Below, one piece after another: positions 1-6,338 of a stretch of 6,409 nucleotides of DNA. A program made the position numbers and the translations under genes. The notes beneath the pieces were generated by a model, which saw nothing but the letters and a program-made list of their open reading frames with translations, was not told the DNA's origin and did not search any database. Origin of the DNA: Oscillospiraceae bacterium (GTDB taxonomy: Bacteria > Bacillota > Clostridia > Oscillospirales > Oscillospiraceae); NCBI GenBank assembly GCA_017521875.1, contig JAFXBH010000246.1, forward strand, positions 1 through 6,409. Direction: 5' to 3'. How positions within the stretch are numbered: position 1 is the stretch's first letter; each line of letters begins with the position of its first letter.

Positions 1-844
1 CCTGCTTGGCCTTGGACTTATTGGCAGAGAAGCGCTGAATAAACAGCTGCAGTTCTTCGATCTTTTCCTGATTTTTCTTGTTCTTGTTACGGATCATCGC
101 CTGCACCAGCTGGGAGGATTCGTACCAGAAGTCGTAGTTACCCACATACATCTTGATCTTGCCGTAGTCGATATCCACAGTGTGGGTGCAGACGGTGTTC
201 AGGAAATGCCGGTCGTGGGACACGGCGATCACCATACCGGGGAAGTCCAGCAGAAAGTCTTCCAGCCAGTTGATGGATTCAATGTCCAGGTTGTTGGTAG
301 GCTCGTCCAGCATAACGATGTCAGGATTGCCAAACAGCGCCTGCGCAAGCAATACTTTCACTTTCAGTCTGGGATCGGTGTCACCCATAATGTCGTAGTG
401 CATTTCGGTGGGAATGCCCAAGCCCTGAAGCATACGGGAGGCGTCGCTTTCTGCTTCCCAGCCGCCCATTTCTGCGAATTCCAATTCCAGTTCAGAGGCA
501 CGGATACCGTCCTCGTCGGTGAAATCTTCCTTTTCGTAAATGGCGTCCTTTTCTTTCATCACATCGTACAGATGCTGGTTGCCCATGATTACCGTATCCA
601 GAATGGAGTACTGGTCATAGGCGTTCTGATTCTGCTTCAGAACAGAGACCCGCAGGTCTTCCGGAATGGTAACAGAGCCGGTGGTGGAATCCAGTTCACC
701 GAACAGGATTCTGAGGAAAGTGGACTTGCCTGCGCCGTTTGCGCCGATAATGCCATAGCAGTTGCCGGGCAAAAATTGCAGGTCTACATGTTGAAACAGC
801 CATTGGCCGCCAAACTGCATACCCAAATTGCTGACAGTAATCAT
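1..844 (-). CDS. ykpA: ABC-F family ATPase, YbiT/YkpA subfamily (C-terminal part beyond window)
   Basis: This is a soluble ABC-F protein with tandem ATPase domains and no membrane part. The family acts on ribosomes, and some members give antibiotic resistance or relieve stalling. The N-terminal 281 residues are present; the rest lies left of position 1 (relatives are about 530 residues long). Visible elements are Walker A GANGAGKST at residues 34-42, Walker B MLDEPTNNLD around D180/E181, the switch motif SHDRH at 209-213, and then the charged inter-domain linker, ending in the conserved RFSANKSK stretch. The first-domain signature is degenerate: TDPRLKVKV near 156-164 replaces LSGGQ. From memory, E. 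coli YbiT is also degenerate there. The ATG at 844 follows a GAGAGG ribosome binding site by 6 bases. The gene has its own promoter and is separated from the upstream operon by a terminator. The subfamily is well supported by recalled YkpA sequence (for example YVGNYDFWYESSQL); the cellular role is not. Confidence 0.93.
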   Translation of the reverse strand, partial: MITVSNLGMQFGGQWLFQHVDLQFLPGNCYGIIGANGAGKSTFLRILFGELDSTTGSVTIPEDLRVSVLKQNQNAYDQYSILDTVIMGNQHLYDVMKEKDAIYEKEDFTDEDGIRASELELEFAEMGGWEAESDASRMLQGLGIPTEMHYDIMGDTDPRLKVKVLLAQALFGNPDIVMLDEPTNNLDIESINWLEDFLLDFPGMVIAVSHDRHFLNTVCTHTVDIDYGKIKMYVGNYDFWYESSQLVQAMIRNKNKKNQEKIEELQLFIQRFSANKSKAKQ

Positions 845-880
845 AAATAACCTCTCGTAAGCACATAAAATTTCATTCTA

Positions 881-908
881 ATTGTAGCAGAAAATATAGA
901 ATAATCAA
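881..908 (-). promoter_or_regulatory. sigma-A promoter of the ABC-F gene, extended -10
   Basis: Read on the minus strand, the -35 element is TTGATT (903-908), the spacer is 16 bases and the -10 is TACAAT (881-886). A TGC directly before the -10 makes it an extended -10 element. Transcription should start near 874, giving a leader of about 30 bases before the ATG at 844. The leader contains a GAGAGG ribosome binding site (851-856) and no obvious structured regulator, so no attenuator or riboswitch is supported. Base matching to consensus is the only evidence. Confidence 0.75.
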
Positions 909-941
909 GGGAAATCTTGGTGTTTTTCCCATTTTGGACGG

Positions 942-976
942 AAAAAACCGGAGGTGGAAATGTTTCCGCCTCCGGT
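942..976 (-). terminator. intrinsic terminator of the dnaD-like/dnaI/HAD operon
   Basis: On the minus strand a stem of up to 14 pairs (arms 963-976 and 947-960) contains one imperfect pair (A opposite C in the RNA) and encloses a very short loop. Six T residues follow directly (942-947). It lies 6 bases past the HAD phosphatase stop codon and about 34 bases upstream of the next promoter, so it separates the replication operon from the ABC-F gene. Confidence 0.9.
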
Positions 977-982
977 GGGAGT

Positions 983-1630
983 TTATTCTTGGGCAATTTT
1001 CCGCAAACAGGCTGGCAGATCCTTGGGATCGCCGCAGAAATGGTCAGCGCCGTGGGATAGCAGACAGTCCTTATCCCGGAAGCCCCATAAAACGCTCAGA
1101 CAGGGAACGCCGGCGTTCCGGGCGGTCTGTACATCCACCTCACTGTCGCCTACATAGATACATTTCTCTACGCCGATGGCCGCCATAGCCTTAAAAAGCA
1201 TATCGGGAGCAGGTTTTCTGGGGCAGCCGCTTTGTTCGCCCAGGGCAAAAATGTCCTCGCCGAAATACTCTTTGCACAGAGGTTTGGTGGCAATGTCCGG
1301 TTTGTTGGATATCACCGCCACGGGGAATTCCCCGGCGATTTCCGCCAGCGCTTCCAAAACACCGTCGTAGGGACGGGTCTTGATTTTGGAATGTGTTCCG
1401 TAATAATCCTGATACACGGCCATCACTTCAGCAAAGGCGGGGTCGTGTTCCTCTCCCGGCAGGGCAGAGCAGATCAGATTCTCTGCGCCGTAGCCCACGA
1501 AGGTACGCACTTCTTCCAAAGTTCTCTCCGGGCAGCCGAAATGGCGAAGGGTGTAGTTCACGGCGTCGGCCAAGTCTTCCAAAGTGCTCAGCAATGTGCC
1601 GTCCAAATCAAATAAAATTCCGGTTTTCAA
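983..1630 (-). CDS. HAD-superfamily hydrolase, phosphoglycolate phosphatase (Gph)-like, TTG start
   Basis: A 215-residue cytoplasmic HAD phosphatase, the usual size for the Gph/PGP-like group. All four HAD motifs are visible: motif I DLDGT (nucleophile D8, acid/base D10), motif II S108 in VISNK, motif III lysine K139 in RKPAPDM, and motif IV GDSEVD with D162 and D166 for the magnesium ion. The alpha-helical cap between motifs I and II (about residues 15-85) fits a C1-cap member. The first codon is TTG. An in-frame TGA, which is the stop codon of the preceding gene, lies only three codons upstream, so no earlier start is possible, and the next methionine would lose motif I. A GAGGA ribosome binding site overlaps that stop codon. 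Known substrates in the family include phosphoglycolate, pyrophosphate and sugar phosphates; the sequence does not decide between them. Being third in an operon with helicase-loading genes suggests constitutive expression. Confidence 0.93.
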   Translation of the reverse strand: MKTGILFDLDGTLLSTLEDLADAVNYTLRHFGCPERTLEEVRTFVGYGAENLICSALPGEEHDPAFAEVMAVYQDYYGTHSKIKTRPYDGVLEALAEIAGEFPVAVISNKPDIATKPLCKEYFGEDIFALGEQSGCPRKPAPDMLFKAMAAIGVEKCIYVGDSEVDVQTARNAGVPCLSVLWGFRDKDCLLSHGADHFCGDPKDLPACLRKIAQE

Positions 1631-1636
1631 AAGGAT

Positions 1637-1642
1637 TCCTCA
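1637..1642 (-). promoter_or_regulatory. ribosome binding site overlapping the dnaI stop, decides the TTG start
   Basis: The minus strand reads TGAGGA here. TGA is the stop codon of the upstream dnaI-like gene, and GAGGA is the ribosome binding site, 6 bases before the TTG at 1630. The overlap suggests that ribosomes finishing dnaI re-initiate on the phosphatase gene. Confidence 0.7.
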
Positions 1643-2617
1643 CTTGTTTTTCATCACGCGAATATCTTCCCCCACAAATGGCAGCAATTCAAAACCGCCT
1701 TGCAGCCGGGAAGCGATCTGGGGGGAGTACCGCTCTTTGATTTCGCTGATATTCAGGTTGGTGGAGATGATCATAGGCTTTTTCTCCATCAGCCGGGTGT
1801 TCACTAAGGTGTACAGGGCAGAGGTTACAAAACTGCCGGCCATCTCTGTGCCTAAGTCATCGATGATCAGCAGGTCACAATCGTAGAATTTGGCTACTGC
1901 CTGACCGCTGGTCTCGTCGGGACGGAAGTGGTCTTTTTCCAGTTTGGCAAAGAGATACGGGGCGCTTTCATAGGCCACCGAGCCGCCTTGCTCCGTCACT
2001 TCCCGGGCAATGCAGGCAGAGAGCAAAGTCTTTCCCAGACCTGTGCCGCCGTTGAACAGGAGGTTGCCGCTGTTTTTGGAGAAATTTTTGGCATATTTCC
2101 GGCAGATCTCCAAAGTATAGGTCATAATGGCCCGGGGACTGGCGCCTAAATTCATATCTTTCCGGTCAGAATAGTAATCCAGCCGAAAATCTCCGAAGCA
2201 GTGGTCACCGCAGGACAGTTGGGAAATCTCCTCTTTCTGGGCTTCCCGGCATAAATCCTCCAGACACCGGCACATCTTGGTGCCAATATAGCCTGCGCCG
2301 CCGCAGTTGGGACAAATCGGCCCGTCTTGCAGGTATTCAGCGGGGAAAACGGACAGGATCAGTTCCTCCCGCTGTTTTTGCAGTTCCGCATTTTTCTGTC
2401 GGGCCTGGGCAAACAGATATTCGCCCTCACTGCCGTTCAGGAATGCTGCCAAGGCAGCCTGGGCCATAGAACTTTGCAGTTCCTTGTCGATTTCCCGTAC
2501 CTGGGGGAGTCGGGTGTAAATTTCCTCCTGCCGGGCCTGCTGAAGGGATTCATATTCCATTTTCCGGGTCTCTAAAGTCTTCCGGGCGCGGCGAAGCACA
2601 TCGCTGCTGTATGCCAT
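1640..2617 (-). CDS. dnaI: DnaI/DnaC-type AAA+ helicase loader ATPase with Zn-binding motif
   Basis: A 325-residue ATPase of the DnaI/DnaC/IstB group, which loads the hexameric replicative helicase at origins and restarted forks. Residues 1-95 are charged and helical, probably coiled coil. A cysteine cluster follows: CPNC at 102-105, then C116, C118 and C123. It resembles the zinc motif through which DnaI-type loaders contact the helicase. The AAA+ core begins near 140. It has Walker A GGTGLGKT (190-197), Walker B LLIIDD (249-254), sensor-1 STN (285-287) and the arginine of ASRL (R304) in the Arg-finger or sensor-2 region. The ATG at 2617 follows an AAGGAGGG ribosome binding site lying in the end of the upstream gene, whose stop is one base away. 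The neighbour is a DnaD-domain protein, and Clostridia are known to carry this loader next to such a protein. That context and the Zn cluster make a loader more likely than a transposon IstB; no transposase is present. Confidence 0.9.
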   Translation of the reverse strand: MAYSSDVLRRARKTLETRKMEYESLQQARQEEIYTRLPQVREIDKELQSSMAQAALAAFLNGSEGEYLFAQARQKNAELQKQREELILSVFPAEYLQDGPICPNCGGAGYIGTKMCRCLEDLCREAQKEEISQLSCGDHCFGDFRLDYYSDRKDMNLGASPRAIMTYTLEICRKYAKNFSKNSGNLLFNGGTGLGKTLLSACIAREVTEQGGSVAYESAPYLFAKLEKDHFRPDETSGQAVAKFYDCDLLIIDDLGTEMAGSFVTSALYTLVNTRLMEKKPMIISTNLNISEIKERYSPQIASRLQGGFELLPFVGEDIRVMKNK

Positions 2618-2618
2618 A

Positions 2619-3491
2619 TTATCCCTCCTTCAAAATTTTCTGAATGGCGTCCAGTTCCGCCTGACCGAATTGGCCGGACGCGCCCTTGGGGGCGGGTTTC
2701 TTATCCCCGGATTGGACTTGTTCCAAAGTAAACAGGCCGGCTTGCTGCCAGCGGGTGAGAATTTTGTTCATATACGCCCAGTTGAATCCGCCGGTATTGA
2801 GACAGGTTCGGTCGTAAGCCAGGGCCAGAACATCATCGGCAAAACCCATCTCCAGCCACTTGGCGGCATATTTTTCCTCGCTGGGGGAGAGATTTCGACC
2901 CCGGATCTGCAGCAGATCCATCAGCCGGCCAAATTGGCTGCGGCGGACATTTTGATTCTGTATGTAGGCCACGGCCTCTTCCATAGTGTCGATGCCCTGT
3001 TCTGCCCAGTGATAGGCTTCTTTTTCGATAGTCCGGAGGCTGGGGTTGCGGAGACTGCCTTTCTGTCTGGCCCGTTCCTTGCAGTAGCACACCAGCACGG
3101 AGATCACTTCCCCGGACAGGCCTAAATACCGGGTAAATCCCAACAGGATCTTCAGTTCCTCGGTGTTGAGATTCCGGCCCAATACCCGCTGGACTTCGCC
3201 GTAGATCATCTGAAAACTCCGGTCTGCTTCCATAGCGGAAAGCACATCTTTTTCAGAATACTGGGGGCGTTCCCCGGAGAATACGGGGGCGTTTTTCTCC
3301 TGCACCCACAGACCTAACTGCCGTAGCAGGGCAGAGGCAGTGGCAAACCGACTCTGGGAAAACTGCAGCGCGGATTCTGCCTTGGCAGGGTCGTTGCCGG
3401 CGGTGATGTACAGATACAAAAGGGCGGCATCGGGATTTTTGGCGTATAGCAATTTGTCGATATGATTTTTGGGGATCTGCAGTTCGTTCAT
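2619..3491 (-). CDS. DnaB/DnaD-like primosomal protein with tandem DnaD domains
   Basis: A 290-residue replication initiation protein. In Firmicutes, DnaD and DnaB remodel origin DNA and recruit the helicase-loader complex. Visible layout: an N-terminal winged-helix-like part (about 10-72); a first DnaD domain (about 94-178) with the RTIEKEAYHW segment; a second DnaD domain (about 186-258) with the typical aromatic motif YMNKILTRW (240-248); and a short lysine/proline-rich tail. One winged helix plus two DnaD domains matches the layout of Bacillus DnaB (the initiation protein, not the helicase) better than DnaD, which has one such domain. The ATG at 3491 follows AAAGGAG by 6 bases. The gene is first in its operon, directly after the promoter at 3524-3552, with the loader gene one base downstream. 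A phage replication protein is an alternative, but nothing phage-like surrounds it. Domain identity is firm; equivalence to DnaB is inferred from layout and context. Confidence 0.88.
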   Translation of the reverse strand: MNELQIPKNHIDKLLYAKNPDAALLYLYITAGNDPAKAESALQFSQSRFATASALLRQLGLWVQEKNAPVFSGERPQYSEKDVLSAMEADRSFQMIYGEVQRVLGRNLNTEELKILLGFTRYLGLSGEVISVLVCYCKERARQKGSLRNPSLRTIEKEAYHWAEQGIDTMEEAVAYIQNQNVRRSQFGRLMDLLQIRGRNLSPSEEKYAAKWLEMGFADDVLALAYDRTCLNTGGFNWAYMNKILTRWQQAGLFTLEQVQSGDKKPAPKGASGQFGQAELDAIQKILKEG

Positions 3492-3523
3492 ATGCCGCTC
3501 CTTTCTTTTGGTCGATTGGAGTC

Positions 3524-3552
3524 ATTATATCACACCTTTTTCTCCTGCACAA
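3524..3552 (-). promoter_or_regulatory. sigma-A promoter of the dnaD-like/dnaI/HAD operon
   Basis: On the minus strand a perfect -10 TATAAT (3524-3529) is preceded by TGA, forming an extended -10. A weak -35 TTGTGC (3547-3552) lies 17 bases upstream. The predicted start is near 3517, giving a leader of about 26 bases that contains only the AAAGGAG ribosome binding site. No second promoter is visible inside the operon. Confidence 0.78.
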
Positions 3553-3679
3553 CGGCTCGAAAAGAAAGATTTTATAGAAAAAACGGCACAAATTTTGGTA
3601 TCTCACAGTATCTTGTGTCAAAAAGGAGACAAACCACAACGGAAAGTGTTCCGGAAGAATTTTCTATTTGCTTTGGTTA
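3553..3679. other. spacer between divergent promoters, with weak inverted repeats
   Basis: This AT-rich stretch between the two divergent promoters has no credible coding sequence. It contains a 7-base imperfect inverted repeat (TTGTGTC, six bases, GAGACAA at 3613-3632; six of seven pairs) and a 5-base repeat CGGAA-AGTG-TTCCG (3640-3653), which runs into the palindrome TTCCGGAA (3649-3656). Either could be an operator, but short repeats of this kind occur by chance and no regulator gene lies in the window. Confidence 0.35.
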
Positions 3680-3708
3680 TTTACATTCCCCTAAAAAAAT
3701 GGTATAAT
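3680..3708 (+). promoter_or_regulatory. sigma-A promoter of the SEDS/uxaC operon
   Basis: A -35 TTTACA (3680-3685, five of six matches) and a perfect -10 TATAAT (3703-3708) are separated by exactly 17 bases. Transcription should begin near 3714-3715, only a few bases before the AAGGAGGTGA ribosome binding site (3718-3727), so the untranslated leader is about 17 bases. That leaves no room for a riboswitch or attenuator. Any control must act at the promoter or upstream of it. Confidence 0.85.
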
Positions 3709-3731
3709 CTGTCCGGTAAGGAGGTGAGGCG

Positions 3732-4883
3732 ATGCAACGCTATTTTCAGCAAATCAAAGAGGCAATCCGCAAGGGCGACTGGGTGTTGCTGCTGCTTTGT
3801 ATGGTCACCACGGCATACGGCTGCCTGATCATTGCCAGCGCCACCGCCTACCTGGACTCCCTCCGTTACATTATTATGCAGATCGTAGGCGCAGTCATCG
3901 GCATTTTGCTGTACGCCCTGGTGTCCTCCATCAATGTGGAATTTATTATGGAGCAGCGCTTGTGGATGGTGCTGTTCAATATGCTGTTTCTGGCTCTGCT
4001 GATCCCCTTTGGCGAGACCATCGGCGGTAACCGCAGTTGGGTCAACCTGCCGATTTTGCCCTTTAACATTCAGGTGGCAGAGGTTTGTAAGATCACCTAC
4101 ATTTTGATTATGGCGTCCATTATGACTGCCTACAAGGAACGGATATCCTCCGTGAAATCCGTGTTCACCATGGCGTTCCACCTGCTGCTGCTGGTGGGCG
4201 TGAATATGGTGCTTTCCCGGGACTTGGGCGTTTCCCTGATCTTCGTGTTTATCTTCATCGTGATGGCCTATACCGGCGGTGTCAATTACCTGTGGTTTAT
4301 TGCAGCCATCGTGGGCGTGATTGTGTTTTTCCCCTTCCTGTGGCCGCTGTTGGGCGATTACCAGCAACTGCGTATCATGGTGCTGTTCGATAAATCTTTG
4401 GACCCCACCGGTACCGGCCCTCTGTGGCAGGCAAATTTGAGTCTCCAATCCCTCACCGGCGGCGGCATGACCGGCCAGGGCTTATTTAACGGCCACCGCA
4501 CCCAAAACGGCGCCCTTACCGGCCAGCATACCGACTTTATTTTCTCCGCGTTGGGAGAGGAATTGGGCTTTGTGGGCTGCGTTTCCGTACTGATTCTGCT
4601 GGGTCTGATTATTGCCCGTTGCGTGTGGGTGGGTATGCGCAGTCAGGACTATACCCGCCGGCTGATTTGCTTCGGCGCAGCCGCGGCATTGGCATTCCAG
4701 ACCATCATCAATGTGGGTATGTGTACCGGCATCGGCCCGGTTATCGGCCTGACCCTGCCCTTTATCAGTTACGGCGCTACCTCCGTGGTTTCCCTGTACG
4801 CGATGCTGGGATTGGTGTCCGGCGTGTTTGCCCGGCCTGCCCCCGCCTCCCACGAATTGTATATCCGACCCCCTCTGCGATAA
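3732..4883 (+). CDS. SEDS-family peptidoglycan glycosyltransferase (RodA/FtsW/SpoVE), RodA-like
   Basis: A 383-residue membrane protein of the SEDS family, whose members polymerise glycan strands from lipid II together with a class B penicillin-binding protein during elongation, division or sporulation. About ten hydrophobic segments are visible (roughly 17-37, 44-64, 76-92, 114-132, 145-162, 165-180, 183-204, 280-298, 310-330, 342-365). The large extracellular loop (about 205-280) carries QHTDFIF, with the catalytic aspartate as D268, followed by EELGF. The C-terminal motif is LPFISYGATS (342-351). NVGM and the TSV that follows SYGA lean toward RodA rather than FtsW, but not decisively. Two usual motifs are altered: QPSE is QVAE (114-117), and SYGG is SYGA (A349). 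The ATG at 3732 follows a near-perfect AAGGAGGTGA by a few bases. uxaC follows 13 bases downstream. No mreBCD, ftsZ or penicillin-binding protein gene is in view, so the role in elongation versus division is unresolved. Confidence 0.92.
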   Translation: MQRYFQQIKEAIRKGDWVLLLLCMVTTAYGCLIIASATAYLDSLRYIIMQIVGAVIGILLYALVSSINVEFIMEQRLWMVLFNMLFLALLIPFGETIGGNRSWVNLPILPFNIQVAEVCKITYILIMASIMTAYKERISSVKSVFTMAFHLLLLVGVNMVLSRDLGVSLIFVFIFIVMAYTGGVNYLWFIAAIVGVIVFFPFLWPLLGDYQQLRIMVLFDKSLDPTGTGPLWQANLSLQSLTGGGMTGQGLFNGHRTQNGALTGQHTDFIFSALGEELGFVGCVSVLILLGLIIARCVWVGMRSQDYTRRLICFGAAAALAFQTIINVGMCTGIGPVIGLTLPFISYGATSVVSLYAMLGLVSGVFARPAPASHELYIRPPLR

Positions 4884-4884
4884 A

Positions 4885-4889
4885 AGGAG
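4885..4889 (+). promoter_or_regulatory. ribosome binding site that decides the uxaC start
   Basis: AGGAG lies 7 bases before the ATG at 4897 and only 1 base before an in-frame ATG at 4891. The spacing favours 4897. The frame is open further upstream to 4828, but that part overlaps the SEDS gene in another frame and extends beyond the start recalled for E. coli UxaC. Confidence 0.75.
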
Positions 4890-4896
4890 AATGTAT

Positions 4897-6327
4897 ATGA
4901 AAGCCTTTATGGATCAGGATTTCCTGCTGGAAACCGAAACCGCCAAGCATCTGTTTCACGATTACGCGGAAAAAATGCCCTTGGTGGATTACCACTGCCA
5001 CCTGAATCCCAAGGAGATCTACGAAGATCGCCGATTTGACAATATGGTGGAAGTGTGGCTGGGCGGCGAGAATCCCGACGGCACTTTTGCCGGCGACCAC
5101 TACAAGTGGAGATTGATGCGCTCCAACGGCGTGGAGGAAGATTATATTACCGGCAACAAGCCTCCCTATGAACGCTTCCTGAAATTTGCCGAGACTTTGG
5201 AAATGGCCGTGGGCAATCCTATGTACCACTGGTGCCATTTGGAATTGCAGCAGTTCTTTGGTGTCTATGAGCCCCTGACCCCGGAAAGCGCCCCCCGGAT
5301 TTGGGAAATTTGCAACGAGAAACTCCGCAACGACCCGGATATGACCGCCCGCGGCCTGATCCGCAAGGCCAATGTGGCATTTATCGGCACTACCGATGAC
5401 CCCGTCGACGATCTGCGCTATCACGAATTGATCGCCGCTGACCCCACCGTTTCCGTGGTGGTATCCCCTTCTTTCCGTCCCGACAAAGGGGTGAATATCC
5501 ACAAGGCCGGCTGGAAGGAATATGTGGAAAAACTCTCCGCCGTCGTGGGTAAAGAATTGCCCACATTTGCAGACCTGCTGGCTGCTCTGGAAACCCGGCT
5601 GGATTACTTCTGCGCCCGGGGCTGCAAGATCAGCGACCACGGTCTGGACTATGTGCCCTTCCGGGAGTATGCCTGCGAGGAAATCAACGCCATCTACCAA
5701 AAGGCGCTGGCCGGCGCAGCCGTTACCACAGAGGAGGCAGAAGCCTTCCAAACCGCTGTGCTGCGCCACTTGGGCAAGGCCTACGCCCAGCGGAATGTGG
5801 TGATGCAGATTCACTATTCCTGCCTGCGGAACAATAACCAGCGAATTTTTGACGCCCAAGGCCTGGACACCGGTGTGGACGCCATCGCCCAGAACACCTG
5901 CGGCGGCAATGTGGCAAAACTTCTGTCTGCGTTGGATATGGAAAATCTGTGTCCCAAGACCATTTTGTATTCCCTCAATCCGGTGGACAATGCCCAGTTG
6001 GGCTCTCTGATCGGCTGTTTCCAGACTGCCCAGATCCCCGGTAAGATCCAGCACGGCTCTGCCTGGTGGTTCAACGATAACAAAACCGGTATGATCGACC
6101 AGATGATCTCCTTGGGCAATTTGGGATTGCTTGGCAATTTCGTGGGAATGCTCACCGACTCCCGGTCTTTCCTCAGTTACGCCCGGCACGATTATTTCCG
6201 TCGAATTCTGTGCAATCTGATTGGCACTTGGGTGGAAAACGGCGAGTACCCCAACACCGAATCCTCCCTGCAAAAAATCATTGAAGGCATCAGTTACCGC
6301 AACGCGGTGCGGTACTTTGACCTGTAA
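4897..6327 (+). CDS. uxaC: uronate (glucuronate/galacturonate) isomerase
   Basis: UxaC interconverts D-glucuronate and D-fructuronate, and D-galacturonate and D-tagaturonate, the first cytoplasmic step of hexuronate use from pectin or host glycans. The protein has 476 residues, close to the usual 465-475. It matches the amidohydrolase-fold family along its whole length: the HxH metal motif YHCHL (H33, H35), GTTDDP (164-169), RPDK (194-197), SDHGLD (246-251), QIHYSCLRNNN (304-314), GSAWWFND (387-394) and LTDSRSFLSYARH (419-431). Compared with recalled E. coli UxaC it has about nine extra residues, ENPDGTFAG (58-66), just before DHYKWR. The start at 4897 is chosen by ribosome binding site spacing and by similarity of MKAFMDQDFLL to the E. 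coli N-terminus. It shares a transcript with the SEDS gene and is followed by a terminator. No other uronate gene (uxaA/B, uxuA/B, kdgK/A, a transporter or a GntR/LacI regulator) is in the window. Confidence 0.97.
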   Translation: MKAFMDQDFLLETETAKHLFHDYAEKMPLVDYHCHLNPKEIYEDRRFDNMVEVWLGGENPDGTFAGDHYKWRLMRSNGVEEDYITGNKPPYERFLKFAETLEMAVGNPMYHWCHLELQQFFGVYEPLTPESAPRIWEICNEKLRNDPDMTARGLIRKANVAFIGTTDDPVDDLRYHELIAADPTVSVVVSPSFRPDKGVNIHKAGWKEYVEKLSAVVGKELPTFADLLAALETRLDYFCARGCKISDHGLDYVPFREYACEEINAIYQKALAGAAVTTEEAEAFQTAVLRHLGKAYAQRNVVMQIHYSCLRNNNQRIFDAQGLDTGVDAIAQNTCGGNVAKLLSALDMENLCPKTILYSLNPVDNAQLGSLIGCFQTAQIPGKIQHGSAWWFNDNKTGMIDQMISLGNLGLLGNFVGMLTDSRSFLSYARHDYFRRILCNLIGTWVENGEYPNTESSLQKIIEGISYRNAVRYFDL

Positions 6328-6338
6328 TGCAGAAAAAT

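Noticed and set aside
182..850. A 222-codon open frame on the plus strand, opposite the ABC-F gene
   Set aside because: The minus strand encodes a clear ABC-F protein with Walker and switch motifs throughout. The plus-strand frame has no recognisable family and no ribosome binding site.
3584..3621. A TTGACA on the minus strand (3616-3621) as the -35 of a second operon promoter
   Set aside because: No acceptable -10 hexamer occurs 16-18 bases downstream, whereas the TATAAT at 3524-3529 already gives a complete promoter closer to the gene.
3253..3639. A 128-codon minus-strand frame spanning the operon promoter and the start of the DnaD-like gene
   Set aside because: It runs through the promoter and overlaps the DnaD-like gene out of frame, with basic low-complexity composition and no ribosome binding site.
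3709..3731. A riboswitch or attenuator leader for the SEDS/uxaC operon
   Set aside because: The predicted transcript start is about 17 bases before the start codon, which leaves no space for a structured regulatory RNA.
3681..4448. A 255-codon open frame on the minus strand, antisense to the SEDS gene
   Set aside because: Its composition is dominated by His, Gln and Asn, the typical mirror of a hydrophobic membrane protein. It covers the plus-strand promoter and has no domain.
4828..4896. An N-terminal extension of uxaC to the ATG at 4828
   Set aside because: The extension overlaps the SEDS coding region in another frame, has no family similarity and lacks a placed ribosome binding site. 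The AGGAG at 4885-4889 fits the ATG at 4897.
4777..6273. A 498-codon open frame on the minus strand, antisense to uxaC
   Set aside because: uxaC on the plus strand carries every family motif. The antisense frame has no recognisable domain, is rich in His/Gly/Val as expected from reverse-reading biased codons, and lacks its own ribosome binding site or promoter.
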